In this document: piece after piece, positions 47,801-54,752 of the stretch
How positions within the stretch are numbered: position 1 is the first letter of the stretch
Layout of the letters: each line of letters opens with the position of its first letter
Assembly (NCBI RefSeq): GCF_029433515.1
Contig: NZ_JAQTIG010000006.1
Span: 1-64,000 of the forward strand
DNA: 64,000 nt
DNA from: Lactobacillus sp. ESL0679
GTDB taxonomy: Bacteria > Bacillota > Bacilli > Lactobacillales > Lactobacillaceae
Direction: 5' to 3'
Position numbers and translations under genes: made by a program
Notes under the pieces: model-generated
Told to the model about the DNA's origin: nothing
Database searches by the model: none
Seen by the model: only the letters and a program-made list of their open reading frames with translations

Positions 47801-49445
47801 AATTGACCTAAAGGTTGATGATAGTACTAATGCCGAAAATAACCATCCAGTTGCTGCAGATGAAAATGCAATAAGTCCAATCTTGACACACTTAATTCAT
47901 GATTCTGCTACGGGTAATCCGGTGGCTAAAAGTCCAGCTGGTTTTACCGATCTAGAGGAAATGAAGAAAATTATTAAAGGTGTTAATTGGGATCAAGTTG
48001 GTTACTTGACATGGGCTGCTGCCGCACCAAACAAGCCAGGTGACAAACAAGATGTCCAAGTTAGAGTCCACTATAAAGACGGCTCAATTAGTGATCCGGT
48101 AAGCGTTAAAGCCAATATTCTGGGGGTACAACATCTTGATGTTGCTGGTGTAACGTCGAATACTGTTGTAGCTCCAGGTGAACAACCAACAGCAGAGCAG
48201 GCTAAAGCTGCGCTAGGTCAAGAAATGAATGTTGCAGACTTATTGCGTGAATATCCAAACGCTAAGTTTAGCTGGGCAAGTAAGTCAGATGGTACAGGTA
48301 CACTTGATACAAGTAACCATGGGCAGAAGGATGCTTATGTAGTTATTAATTATGGTGACGGCACTAAGCAAGTCGTAAAGGTACCACTAAACGTTACGAA
48401 TAATGGCTCTAGCAACAATAACGGTTCATCATCAAGTAATGATTCGCAACCAATTGGTGGCAGCGTCACGATTCCACAAGGTAAAGACTTGAGTAATGAT
48501 ACTGAATATGCCGAACAAGCAATCGGTAACTCGGCAAGTTTGCCAGCAGGTACCACCTACAAGTGGCAAGAAGCACCAGATACATCAGTTGCTGGTAAGA
48601 CTCTTTCTGCTTCGGTATTGGTAACCTTGCCTGGTGGCACAAAGGTAGTTGTTCCAGTTTCAGTCACTATTGGTACTAAGAAGGGTGAAACCGTAACTTT
48701 GCACCACAATGCATACCTCTACAACGAGGCAGGTCAACGGATTAACGAATTAGTCTATAAGACAGGTTCGGTTGTTCCAGTATATGGTATCAAGACAATT
48801 GACGGTAGAGACTTCTATATCTTGGATGATAACCACTACTTAGCAACTGGCAATGTCTTGAGTACTAAGCAAAAGTTGACTCACAATGCCTATGTTTATA
48901 ACCAATATGGCAAGCGGGTTACTAAGAAGGTATTCAAGCGCGGCAAGACGGTCAAGACTTACGGTGAACCAATTAATATTCGGGGTAAGAAGTACTACAA
49001 GCTTGATAATGGTTACTTCTTAAGAGCCACAAACTTTAAGAAGCCGAAGCGTGATCTGACATCAGTCCAAGCAATTGCTGCTGATCCAACTAAGGATCGG
49101 GTAATGCACAACTCTTACTTGTACGATGAAAACGGCAAGCGAGCTAATGGCATTATTCTGAATGCTGGCACGCGGGTTAAGATTGACCAGGCGGTGCAAA
49201 GTATTGCTGGTAGAAACTTCTATAAGACTGATAAGGGTTACTACATTGCAGTTGAAAATATCACGGGCACCAAGGTAAGCTTGAAGCACAATGCGTATGT
49301 CTATAACAGATATGGCAGTCGCGTTAACAAGAAGATCTTGAAGCGTGGCAAGAGGGTTACCGTTTATGGTAATCCGGTCAAGTTGCACGGTGCTTCATAC
49401 TACATTGTTGGTAACAAGACTTATGTTAAAACCGCTAATTTTTAG
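41829..49445 (+). CDS. Giant YSIRK/Rib-like repeat surface protein with four SLAP repeats
   Basis: This 2538-residue secreted protein has the YSIRK signal DRFSIRKLTVGTASVLLG (about 21-38), with cleavage near TKA at 51. The linker NLATYSGLSSFL matches NLSTYKGLKGFF of the 15120 protein. A pectate-lyase-like segment begins TWEDFKTALLDENITTINL (about residue 175). From about 650 to 2250 it is a chain of immunoglobulin-like Rib/alpha-type repeats ending VTYxDGSxDxVPVxVxV. Four 160-190-residue modules carry SDGTGTVDTS and YGDGTKQ motifs. A Ser/Asn linker and four SLAP repeats (about 2287-2538) close it. A long stalk holding an adhesive tip away from the wall is the likely form. The ligand is unknown, and no LPXTG is present. 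Confidence 0.9.
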   Translation: MLGKNNFKERLRKTEMQAKKDRFSIRKLTVGTASVLLGFSFMAMSSQTTKADVISSKSETEVQTNKDITTTSEDKQDTKPNLATYSGLSSFLKSSDTKENEQKPTESAQTAPTAKPAETDASTAQATANKEPTTTDTAAQPVQSDASTAKPVVTTPTKIKPAAQGDDTDAATWEDFKTALLDENITTINLTADITATDNNQKYTITTDKVINGANHTLNIGSNIIQDDYYQFGITFNDLKLMGMKPNDDPALFNFYGYDNSKAVTLNNVESDNVSYDALINFINNVTLNYNTDGNIFSDYAEPTANDGSNVKINFAPTVGTSTSFICDIFIIQDNATVNAEIANTNSALRGTGTIDDGRIEVGANSTFNLTIDPTVNFLYRVDEGIPPLDLKLYEGSTTIIKNNASDNGVNPGEDNQLNLVADTPKLFELISSGGDVNNFNFPMTDISGAKMGMITDHYKWIIQDSDNANIIDPNLTDAQMKILANPTLPENISVEGKADKTFQDLSTKEDFQTVIQSQGGFNGSAGFALGTDLYDGWKKTDAGRYNISSNKISIHQGQTSAVGGAQDKLNAVDGSNNTATTIADLLELDDSINSENKTITGVNWLPNQAMDSQGNLTSGGLIKDDAGNLAESINPVGPEDNQLGNAVIRVTYGDGTTDDIPVTLDVVTAISSGDVQQVAHGELPTAAQAEDAVAFDGDASNLDPTYEWYKADGSGPLEVSDLTPGATNEVKVLVTYHRDGQADGTQLVDAKVAMGDTQANSSGITAGTGPVVVHAADIPSENDPLVPDFTDKTKWSSYLAGDLTNVTSVNWDDETDVASIINGTPGEKTGKLRLTFSDGSTKEIDDVHVNVLGGEKDDTKTTTTPNGVVPSIDQAKDALKDATSLTTNLNNAGYDVDYSWAKDDQGTPMDNGYVSYTDQVPSKTVPGYVVLTYYKKGAEHTPENVDGKQIIPVDVTINKQENHLYHASLAGSGQDSQGVAVAKGTTLDASAAKDAIHKPEDFPADAKFEWESPVDTSTTGDKQAWVAVTYSDDSTDCIPVLVNVYDTASIKYPKAQTQTADLNGTVPDAKASIANNADFPSDTTYEWANEPDLSHEGSAVGTVKVTYSDGSSDYVIAPVIVGDANPTQENDPQGQRTDIAYGAGKTASYDDAKAAISNADSMPQGTTYSWQTAPVVNDLNKLGVQAAVVKVTYPDGTSNNVPVVVDVVSDAHSASRPRAKNVCLNVGEAIPNAKDAVINSADLTNATNFEYETTPSSANAGVTQTMIKVTYADGSTDEVPTQIIVDAPTTETSTEAEKNNPHVKTVRTNVNSTVDAASVIDNFTELNGNPKAEWVDPDFGKNATKTAGLKQSQVKLTFDDGSTKIVTGYIRVISDGEKHADSVTGKTVTKKTGSAITAAEMVNDLPKDATAEFASPVNIKDGKVENPGTYIETIHIKFHDGTEKDVSSVLTVPRQTSESSITQSKDVVLHVVNVGTDHSQTPAEFADPSSFLTGTDTNVTKVEWATNGQPSVITAIDQETGKVKITFKDGTVKTMDINVKVIGAQKSDTPTAITVNSDKLDETRAKDALNIDDVKAIDAQYPDVLYSWVGKSDGTGTVDISKPGTPDAYVLIDYGDGKQQTVKVDLTVNEQPTAGATYHPEATSGSVTTHMTDQGVIMPPEFTDTSKMDDFMQIPDVANVSDIVDYLTWADKAPTTVGDNQQIAVIAHYKDQSVSDPFNINVNVLSAKKADTPTTVTAGNELTGEQAKAALDQAENAKILAQYPNAKFTWAANNDGTGTIDTSKAGNPAAYVVVDYGDGTKQVVPVDLTVKSQADTNDGVLDASEAVPITTHVADGLHNEVKVPEFTDPDWIKANVAIGGVDDSSTLIDHLSWNDAQPTTVGNNQQIEVVAHYKDSSTSAPFKLNVNVLGARKKDNLPTTVCVNSTPGEAEAKNALNLDDVKAIDAQYPNAKYSLAENSDGTGTVDTSEAGTKTAYVVIDFGDGTKQIVPIDLKVDDSTNAENNHPVAADENAISPILTHLIHDSATGNPVAKSPAGFTDLEEMKKIIKGVNWDQVGYLTWAAAAPNKPGDKQDVQVRVHYKDGSISDPVSVKANILGVQHLDVAGVTSNTVVAPGEQPTAEQAKAALGQEMNVADLLREYPNAKFSWASKSDGTGTLDTSNHGQKDAYVVINYGDGTKQVVKVPLNVTNNGSSNNNGSSSSNDSQPIGGSVTIPQGKDLSNDTEYAEQAIGNSASLPAGTTYKWQEAPDTSVAGKTLSASVLVTLPGGTKVVVPVSVTIGTKKGETVTLHHNAYLYNEAGQRINELVYKTGSVVPVYGIKTIDGRDFYILDDNHYLATGNVLSTKQKLTHNAYVYNQYGKRVTKKVFKRGKTVKTYGEPINIRGKKYYKLDNGYFLRATNFKKPKRDLTSVQAIAADPTKDRVMHNSYLYDENGKRANGIILNAGTRVKIDQAVQSIAGRNFYKTDKGYYIAVENITGTKVSLKHNAYVYNRYGSRVNKKILKRGKRVTVYGNPVKLHGASYYIVGNKTYVKTANF
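46500..48400 (+). repeat. Four 550-590-bp coding repeats in the giant YSIRK protein
   Basis: The phrase DGTGT(V/I/L)D, followed 17-18 residues later by (V/I)(I/N)YGDG, recurs near 46605, 47155, 47710 and 48290. Each copy is preceded by a TTWxxxxP(T/N)xxGDxQ module, except that copy four is the most diverged. Divergence among copies suggests an older expansion than that in the giant SRRP. Confidence 0.75.
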
Positions 49446-49462
49446 ATAAATTAGTGTAAATG

Positions 49463-49497
49463 AAAAAACTGTTTGATGAAAATCAAGCAGTTTTTTG
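49463..49497 (+). terminator. Intrinsic terminator of the giant YSIRK gene
   Basis: AAAAAACTGtTTGAT pairs with ATCAAgCAGTTTTTT around a 4-base loop, with a T tail. Confidence 0.85.
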
Positions 49498-49588
49498 TTT
49501 GTATTTTTTATATTAATTTTATATGGACGAGAATAGGCATTTCTAATATATTAAGTAAAAGGTACGAAGGAAAGTTAAAGGTGACGAG

Positions 49589-49669
49589 ATGTTTAACGAT
49601 AAATATGCCAAACTTTGGAACAATCTTGGATTAATGTTTTTAAGCTTGTTGTTAATGACCTGTTATTGA
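49589..49669 (+). CDS. Possible 26-codon small ORF, Leu-rich (leader-like)
   Basis: ATG 49589 has AAAGGTGA upstream at normal spacing. The frame ends with GLMFLSLLLMTCY and then a stop. No gene follows on this strand before the convergent SDR gene, so it could be an orphan leader peptide, a small hydrophobic peptide or chance. Nothing else supports it. Confidence 0.3.
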   Translation: MFNDKYAKLWNNLGLMFLSLLLMTCY

Positions 49670-49714
49670 ACACGTTGGGCTCTTTGCTTTTTAAAAAAAT
49701 AACTATAAACATTC

Positions 49715-49755
49715 AAAAAGTGCCCCTAATTGTCTAACAATTGTGGAGCACTTTT
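49715..49755. terminator. Bidirectional terminator before the SDR gene end
   Basis: AAAAAGTGC / GCACTTTT outer arms with inner AATTGT-cta-ACAATT form a long imperfect stem with A/T runs on both sides. It ends the minus-strand SDR transcript. Confidence 0.8.
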
Positions 49756-49779
49756 AAATTTGGTTAAAATAAACTTAGC

Positions 49780-50433
49780 CTAGCCATTAGCAACAGTGAA
49801 GCGATCCTGATGGTACTTCGGAGTTAAAATCTCTTGAACCAAAGCCGTAGCCATTGTTCCGGCAGTAGTAACTGATTCGCCCTGCTCGTTATACAGCAGC
49901 TCATCTTTGCCAGTAAGAATTTTAGTGGCTTTTTCTCCAGGGACAAATAGATTAGCTGGCGAAATACCGAACCAATTAACATTATCGACGTTTTGCAGGA
50001 ATTGGTACTCAAAGTATTGGTTCTTCGGGGTGTTGCGCCAAGGTTTAGTCGACTTATCTTGTTCAATATCTTGTAAAACGCGGTGATGGTCAGCACCGGT
50101 GATTAAGCTGCCGGCACCAAGAATAAAGGCCAATCGCGGACTATTAGTTTCTCTGAATAAATAAATTAAGTAAGCAGCTAAGTCAATGTGGCGATATGCT
50201 TGTGCTGGAGCCGTTGAAAAAGCATCAACAATCACATCACAGCTAGCAAAATCATTTTTGGTTAGCGTGAAGGCATCTTGAGCGACAGTTTGGATGCTGG
50301 GCACTTCCGTCTTTAACTTAGCCAATTTGTCGGTTGAACGACCATTAGCAATAATTTCGAAATTGTTTTTAGCTGCTTCTTTGACAAAAGCGGAGCCTGC
50401 CATACCAGTTGCTCCAATTACAAATGCTTTCAT
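49780..50433 (-). CDS. SDR-like NAD(P)-binding oxidoreductase
   Basis: The 217-residue protein starts MKAFVIGATGMAGSAFVKEA, the GxxGxxG dinucleotide site of extended/atypical SDR proteins (NAD(P)H-binding, YwnB-like). It continues NFEIIANGRS, where Arg suits NADPH, and has an LAFILGAGSL strand in place of the classical YxxxK. These proteins are often flavin reductases or epimerase-like stress proteins; the substrate is unknown. It is monocistronic, with GAGGAAAAT before the start. Confidence 0.8.
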   Translation of the reverse strand: MKAFVIGATGMAGSAFVKEAAKNNFEIIANGRSTDKLAKLKTEVPSIQTVAQDAFTLTKNDFASCDVIVDAFSTAPAQAYRHIDLAAYLIYLFRETNSPRLAFILGAGSLITGADHHRVLQDIEQDKSTKPWRNTPKNQYFEYQFLQNVDNVNWFGISPANLFVPGEKATKILTGKDELLYNEQGESVTTAGTMATALVQEILTPKYHQDRFTVANG

Positions 50434-50450
50434 AATTTTCCTCTATCTTG

Positions 50451-50727
50451 TTAATATTTACTTAAAACTTCATCTAATGAGGTTTGTAATGATTTCTTTA
50501 ACACCTGTAATTGCTCAGAATTTGGTTGCGCTTCTGAGCTATACATCACCTCAGGATCAACCCACCAAACAGGTTCAAGCTTGGGCGTGTCTTGGGAACA
50601 GGTGCTAGTGAACATACTAATCGCCTAAGACCACATATCCTGTTGACAGTTACTTGACAAAATAGGGGTTCTGGTGCTGATTAATGAACTCGATTCGCCA
50701 ACAAATCCCACACTGATTGTCTGCCAT
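50451..50727 (-). pseudogene. Decayed HIT family hydrolase
   Basis: From ATG 50727 the minus strand reads MADNQCGICWRIEFINQHQN, a HIT-type start with a CxxC pair. It then gives PYFVK, a stop, and LSTGYVVLGD. The middle of the domain is deleted. The next segment keeps VH-stop-HLFPRH, matching the HxHxH catalytic triad with TAG in place of Trp. A third frame gives EPVWWVDPEVMYSSEAQ to a proper stop at 50451. At least two stops, a frameshift and an internal deletion make it non-functional. Confidence 0.75.
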
Positions 50728-50819
50728 TAAACTCTTGCCCTTTTACTATTAATAATTGACTATACTTTACTAGAGATTAAGTAACTGGTCAAGAAAAATA
50801 ACATTTAATAATGGTAAGA

Positions 50820-50855
50820 AAAAAGCTGCAAAATTAACCGTTTTGCAACTTTTTA
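50820..50855. terminator. Terminator after the yjdF-like gene
   Basis: AAAAAGcTGCAAAA pairs with TTTTGCAaCTTTTT around a 7-base loop; A and T runs flank both sides. Confidence 0.8.
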
Positions 50856-50860
50856 ACTAA

Positions 50861-51279
50861 TTAATGACCTTTATGTTTTTCGCGTTTCTTCTTTTGCCGT
50901 AATTTAAACTTCTCTTGAGCAACTCGGGCTTTTTGCCGACTCTGAGCTGTTTTCTTAGATAGTTTAAATTGCTCCAGTTGTTTTTGTAAAGCAATTTGAG
51001 CTTTAGTGCCAAGACCATCGGTTTTAATTGCTTTTTTAGCTAAGCGTTGACGTCTTTTAGGATTAATTCTTTTAGTTTTAACCTCTAATTCAGGACTATC
51101 TTGCCGAAAAAATTTGATTTCATTCCAATGATTAATAATCAGCGAATAGATTCGGGTAGTCTTGGGTTCAGAAGTCCCCAGATTGACTTTAGCAGCTTCA
51201 TAACTTGTGCCGACACGGCGCTCAAAGATAGCTTGATAAAATGGCGCTTCAAAGATGATAGTTAACGAACTATAATGTC
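50861..51279 (-). pseudogene. YjdF (DUF2992) family gene lacking a start codon
   Basis: An uninterrupted minus-strand frame of about 134 codons runs from TTA at 51265 to the stop at 50861. It encodes LTIIFEAPFYQAIFE, an INPKRRQRLAKKA core, GTKAQIAL and the Lys-rich tail KKKREKHKGH, the layout of YjdF proteins. No ATG, GTG or TTG occurs in frame. The ATG right behind the AAGGAGG ribosome site (ATG ACA TTA) hits TAG at codon 4, as if about seven extra bases (TAGTTCG) split codon 3 from the rest. YjdF function is unknown; it is linked to an azaaromatic-sensing riboswitch. The conserved coding body suggests recent loss, a sequencing error or unusual initiation. Confidence 0.7.
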
Positions 51280-51281
51280 AT

Positions 51282-51395
51282 CCTCCTTAAAATTTAAGAA
51301 AGATGGACAACCAAGGAGGCAGGTTACTGATGATCGCGTGCGCTCACGTCCGGACTACCAGCCGAACTGTGTTTTTACTTTCTGATATTAGTATA
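51282..51395 (-). promoter_or_regulatory. Structured leader of the yjdF-like gene (probable yjdF riboswitch) with promoter
   Basis: On the minus strand an extended -10 (TGCTATACT, TATACT at 51395-51390) precedes an approximately 100-nt leader with strong G/C pairing. It contains GTTCGGCTGGTAGTCCGGAC, CGTGAGCGCACG and GTAACCTGCC. CCTCCTT in the leader (51319-51313) is exactly complementary to the AAGGAGG ribosome site (51288-51282). Ligand-dependent folding could therefore hide or expose the start. yjdF riboswitches bind azaaromatic compounds and sit before yjdF genes; I assign the class from gene context and was not able to run a covariance search. Confidence 0.65.
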
Positions 51396-51444
51396 GCATA
51401 AGCTGCTCCAGAGAAGCGCAAAAGCCTTGCACTAACACCATTTT

Positions 51445-51473
51445 TTGCTTAGAATGTCTACTTGCAGTATAAA
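51445..51473 (+). promoter_or_regulatory. Promoter of the small RelB/DinJ-like gene
   Basis: TTGCTT (51445-51450) and TATAAA (51468-51473) are 17 bp apart, and the predicted transcript starts near 51480. Confidence 0.65.
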
Positions 51474-51493
51474 CTTGGAGGGAAAGGATTAGG

Positions 51494-51730
51494 GTGGAAG
51501 AAATTAAAATGAATGAGCAATTAACTTCAATAAGTTTGGACAGCAGTGCACTTACTAATGCGCAATTAGGAATTGATAAGTTAGGCTTGTCACTTGCTGA
51601 ATATTTGAATTTGGTTTTGACTAATGTGCCTACTAGTCGCACGCAGCTCAAGCATATTTTGGCTGAAGTCGGCAGTCAACCAGCCGATCGTTCGCTGGCA
51701 ATGTGGCTTAATCACGTTGACGCAGACTAA
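51494..51730 (+). CDS. Small RelB/DinJ antitoxin-like protein (orphan)
   Basis: The frame can start at GTG 51494 (78 aa) or ATG 51509 (73 aa, MNEQLTSISLDSSAL); both have purine-rich upstream sequence. The first 45 residues look like a ribbon-helix-helix fold, a short strand SISLDSS then two helices with GLSLAEYLNLVL, close to the GLSLSEAINLFL pattern of DinJ/RelB antitoxins. No toxin gene follows; a terminator comes at once. It may be an orphan antitoxin or a stand-alone regulator. The family call is tentative. Confidence 0.6.
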   Translation: MEEIKMNEQLTSISLDSSALTNAQLGIDKLGLSLAEYLNLVLTNVPTSRTQLKHILAEVGSQPADRSLAMWLNHVDAD

Positions 51731-51737
51731 AGATTTA

Positions 51738-51769
51738 ACTCGCTAATTAAATTTAGCGAGTATTTTTTT
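51738..51769 (+). terminator. Intrinsic terminator
   Basis: ACTCGCTAA pairs with TTAGCGAGT around a 6-base loop, followed by a T run. Confidence 0.88.
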
Positions 51770-51787
51770 ACCCAAAAAGCGTTAATG

Positions 51788-51836
51788 TTTACAAATGTAA
51801 ATCCAGGATATATACTAATTATAGTTTACAAATGTA
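51788..51836 (+). promoter_or_regulatory. Copper operon promoter with two CopY-type cop boxes
   Basis: TTTACA (51788-51793) and TATACT (51811-51816) are 17 bp apart. Two exact copies of TACAAATGTA (51790-51799 and 51827-51836) fit the TACAnnTGTA operator of CopY repressors; one overlaps the -35 box and one the transcript start. No copY gene is in the window, so the repressor must be encoded elsewhere. Confidence 0.85.
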
Positions 51837-51868
51837 GACGTTGAAATGAACTTAACGAGGTAAAGAAC

Positions 51869-52240
51869 ATGACTAAAATTATTATTTTTCTAGTTGGTAT
51901 TGTTTTAATAGGGTTTATTGCATGGTGGTTCTTTGGTCAACATCAAGTGCAGGCGGAACAAGCCGTGGTTAACAATGATCAGCAAAATGTGGACATCGAG
52001 GTTAAGGGAGGCTATTCTCCTGAACGTGTTGTCCTAAAAAAAGGTATACCTGCAACTTTAAAGTTCAAGCGCACGGATGCATCAACTTGTCTTGATCATG
52101 TTATTTTTTCTGACTTGGGCATTGATCAAAAGTTGCCTCAGGGTCAGGTTAAGGAAGTAAAGATTGATACAACTAAGCCTGGGGTTTATGACTGGGCATG
52201 CAGTATGAATATGTTCCATGGTCAAGTGATTGTTAAGTAG
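51869..52240 (+). CDS. Membrane-anchored cupredoxin-domain copper-binding protein
   Basis: The 123-residue protein has one N-terminal membrane anchor (IIIFLVGIVLIGFIAWWFF) and an outward cupredoxin-like domain. Candidate ligands are Cys and His in STCLDHVIF and the CxMxMFHG cluster at the end (Cys about 111, Met 113 and 115, His 117). Such proteins probably take copper from, or deliver it to, the adjacent P-type ATPase, whose gene starts 10 bp later. The double cop box promoter in front indicates copper induction. Confidence 0.85.
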   Translation: MTKIIIFLVGIVLIGFIAWWFFGQHQVQAEQAVVNNDQQNVDIEVKGGYSPERVVLKKGIPATLKFKRTDASTCLDHVIFSDLGIDQKLPQGQVKEVKIDTTKPGVYDWACSMNMFHGQVIVK

Positions 52241-52250
52241 GAGCTACTAA

Positions 52251-54155
52251 ATGAAGATTACGACGCGTTTTTGGACAGCACTAGTTTTATCGATGCCAAT
52301 GCTAGCAGAAATGGTGCTTCATCCATTTACTGGCTGGATGCTCCCTGGCGGAGAATGGGCAATGTTAATTTTGACAACCTTTGTGATGTTAATTTCGGCA
52401 GGACCATTTATTAGTAGCGCATGGGCATCATTTAAAAAGCACCACGCCAACATGGACACGCTCGTTTCATTGGGGACATTAACTGCTTATGTTTACAGCA
52501 TTTATGCCATGTTCAAGCACTTGCCAGTTTTCTTTGAAAGTGCAGCGTTTGTAATTACTTTTGTACTGCTCGGGCAAGTTTTGGAAGCAAAAATGCGCAG
52601 CAATGCGTCAGATGCCATTGGTAAGCTAGCTAATTTGCAAGCAAAGGATGCACTGGTTAAACGTGCTGGCAAGTTTGTCAGTGTGCCAATCGCGGAAGTG
52701 GTGGCAGGCGATTTAATCCAAGTTAAACCGGGGCAAAAGATACCGGTTGATGGTGTCGTTGTTTCTGGTATTTCAAGTGTTGATGAGTCAATGGTCACGG
52801 GCGAAAGTATGCCAGCGGGTAAAAAGCCCGGCGATCAAGTTGTTGGTGCGACGATTAACCAGAATGGTACTTTCGAATTTAAAGCACAAAAAGTTGGCCG
52901 TGATACGATGCTGGCGCAAATTGTGGCAATCGTGAAAAAGGCCCAAAATAGTCATGCACCAATCCAAAACTTAACTGACCGTGTTGCCGATATTTTTGTC
53001 CCCACGGTTTTAATTATCGCAATTGCTACCTTTTTAGTCTGGTTTCTTTTGCTTGGTAAAAGTGCAGGAATGGCCTTAGTTTTTGCGGTGTCAGTATTAG
53101 TCATTGCTTGTCCGTGTGCGCTTGGCTTAGCTACGCCAACGGCTTTAATGGTGGGGACAGGTTTAGGTGCCAAAAAGGGTATTTTAATTAAAAATGGTGA
53201 GGTGCTGGAAGCCGCAAATAGCTTGAATACAATTGTCTTTGATAAGACGGGGACAATTACAGCAGGGCATCCTCAAGTAACTGATGTTGTTGGTGATGAA
53301 CTGGTTTTAGCAGTTGCGGCTAGCTTGGAAAAGTTATCAGAGCACCCACTAGCTTCAGCGGTTTTGCAAGCTGCTAAAAAGTCACATGTTCATTTGCAAA
53401 AAGTCAGCAACTTTCGTGCAATTGAAGGTCAGGGTGTAACTGGCACAATTGATGGTAAAGAAGCATTTGTTGGTAGCCCAGCAAGTGCGGTTGCTGGCAC
53501 AATCTCGGATGAATTGACAAAACAGATTGCGACATTTGAGCAAGAAGCAAAAACAGTTGTAGTCGTTGGCTTAGCTGGCAAAATTATTGGCCTAGTTGCT
53601 ATTCAAGATGTACCTAAGAAGAATAGCAGCAAGGCAATTGCGCAACTGAAGGCAGCAGGATTAAAGACTGTCATGTTGACGGGTGATAATGCACAAGTGG
53701 CGCATGCAATCGCTCAGCAGGTAGGAATTGATGAAGTAATTGCCGGTGTTTTACCAACAGGCAAAGCCGCCGCAATTCAAAAATTGCAGCAAACTGACAA
53801 GGTTGCCTTTGTTGGTGACGGGATTAATGATGCGCCCGCATTAACCCAAGCTGATGTTGGGATTGCAATGGGTTCCGGCACGGACGTCGCAATTGATGCA
53901 GGTGGCATTGTTTTGGTAAAAAACGACCTAATGGATGTAGTTCGCGCATTAAGATTGAGTCGCAAGACTTTTAACCGCATTAAACTCAATTTGTTTTGGG
54001 CGTTCATTTACAATGTTCTGGGCATTCCAATTGCAGCAGGATTGTTTGCCGGTGTTGGATTAGTGCTTAGTCCAGAATTAGCGGGGCTGGCGATGGCCTT
54101 TAGCTCATTATCCGTAGTCATTAGTTCGGTTTTATTAGGAAAAGCCAAAATTTAA
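52251..54155 (+). CDS. copB: Copper-exporting P1B-type ATPase
   Basis: The 634-residue pump carries the metal-site motif CPCALG (about 286), the phosphorylation motif DKTGT (about 330), the [11 protein letters not shown] motif of heavy-metal ATPases, TGES in the actuator domain and [10 protein letters not shown] in the hinge. The N-terminus lacks both the CxxC metal-binding domain of CopA and the long His-rich tail of classical CopB, so it is a short CopB-like form. It would expel copper from the cytoplasm, with the upstream cupredoxin as partner. The symbol is given by type and should be taken loosely. Confidence 0.9.
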   Translation: MKITTRFWTALVLSMPMLAEMVLHPFTGWMLPGGEWAMLILTTFVMLISAGPFISSAWASFKKHHANMDTLVSLGTLTAYVYSIYAMFKHLPVFFESAAFVITFVLLGQVLEAKMRSNASDAIGKLANLQAKDALVKRAGKFVSVPIAEVVAGDLIQVKPGQKIPVDGVVVSGISSVDESMVTGESMPAGKKPGDQVVGATINQNGTFEFKAQKVGRDTMLAQIVAIVKKAQNSHAPIQNLTDRVADIFVPTVLIIAIATFLVWFLLLGKSAGMALVFAVSVLVIACPCALGLATPTALMVGTGLGAKKGILIKNGEVLEAANSLNTIVFDKTGTITAGHPQVTDVVGDELVLAVAASLEKLSEHPLASAVLQAAKKSHVHLQKVSNFRAIEGQGVTGTIDGKEAFVGSPASAVAGTISDELTKQIATFEQEAKTVVVVGLAGKIIGLVAIQDVPKKNSSKAIAQLKAAGLKTVMLTGDNAQVAHAIAQQVGIDEVIAGVLPTGKAAAIQKLQQTDKVAFVGDGINDAPALTQADVGIAMGSGTDVAIDAGGIVLVKNDLMDVVRALRLSRKTFNRIKLNLFWAFIYNVLGIPIAAGLFAGVGLVLSPELAGLAMAFSSLSVVISSVLLGKAKI

Positions 54156-54326
54156 TTATGTGAAAACGACATTTAACGTAGTAGTTGAGTGCCTTTTTTG
54201 ATTGAGTTTTTTAGATAAATTGTGGTAATTATAAATGCCGAATTATTAAGGTTAAAAACTAAGTTTAAGGGAACCTTGTGATAGAATTAGTTCGTAAACG
54301 CTGATTTATAATTTGGGGATATTTCA

Positions 54327-54489
54327 ATGAAAGAAAGTTTTAAAGAAACTAATGATTTGGAAAAGGATTGTCAAATTAAATGAAGATGAAATAATAGAAC
54401 GTATGGCAGAATCAACTAATCCAGAAGATAAAAATTTTGGGGGAATACTATTTATAACAGAGCATTACAATTACGATAACAAAAAGTAA
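54327..54489 (+). pseudogene. Frameshifted small ORF upstream of the zeta-toxin remnant
   Basis: ATG 54327 opens KESFKETNDLEKDCQIK and stops after 18 codons. A one-base shift continues smoothly as LNEDEIIERMAES, then PEDKNFGGILFITEHY, to a stop at 54489. The two parts read as one acidic protein of about 53 residues. Its place directly before zeta-toxin debris suggests a cognate antitoxin or partner. The family is not recognised. Confidence 0.45.
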
Positions 54490-54511
54490 TTAATACGAAA
54501 GAATTTATAAG

Positions 54512-54700
54512 ATGAGCTTAGATTTGTACATGTATGCGGGAATTAATGGTGCAGGGAAATCTTCTTTTGGCTTGATCAAGCTAAAACATATCTTTTAAGT
54601 AATTATAATTGGCAAGCCATTCTAAATACTCAAGAGAAAGACTGAGTTCAAGGCCAGTGGGCTGGAGTAAAATTGGAGCTGAAAGTGTAGCTTTTTATTA
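54512..54700 (+). pseudogene. Zeta-toxin-like kinase remnant
   Basis: ATG 54512 gives MSLDLYMYAGINGAGKSS, a P-loop start as in zeta toxins (UDP-GlcNAc kinases), then stops after 28 codons. Traces such as SNYNWQAILN and WSKIGAESVAFYY appear in other frames up to about 54700, where the rest is lost. A functional zeta toxin needs about 200 or more residues, so this is dead. Confidence 0.5.
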
Positions 54701-54752
54701 TTAGGCAATTCATGATAAAATTACTTAATAACATTTTTGAAGGAAGGCTTTT

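Noticed and set aside
51388-51651. Minus-strand 87-aa ORF over the RelB-like gene
   Set aside because: It overlaps a supported promoter and gene on the plus strand and has no recognisable content.
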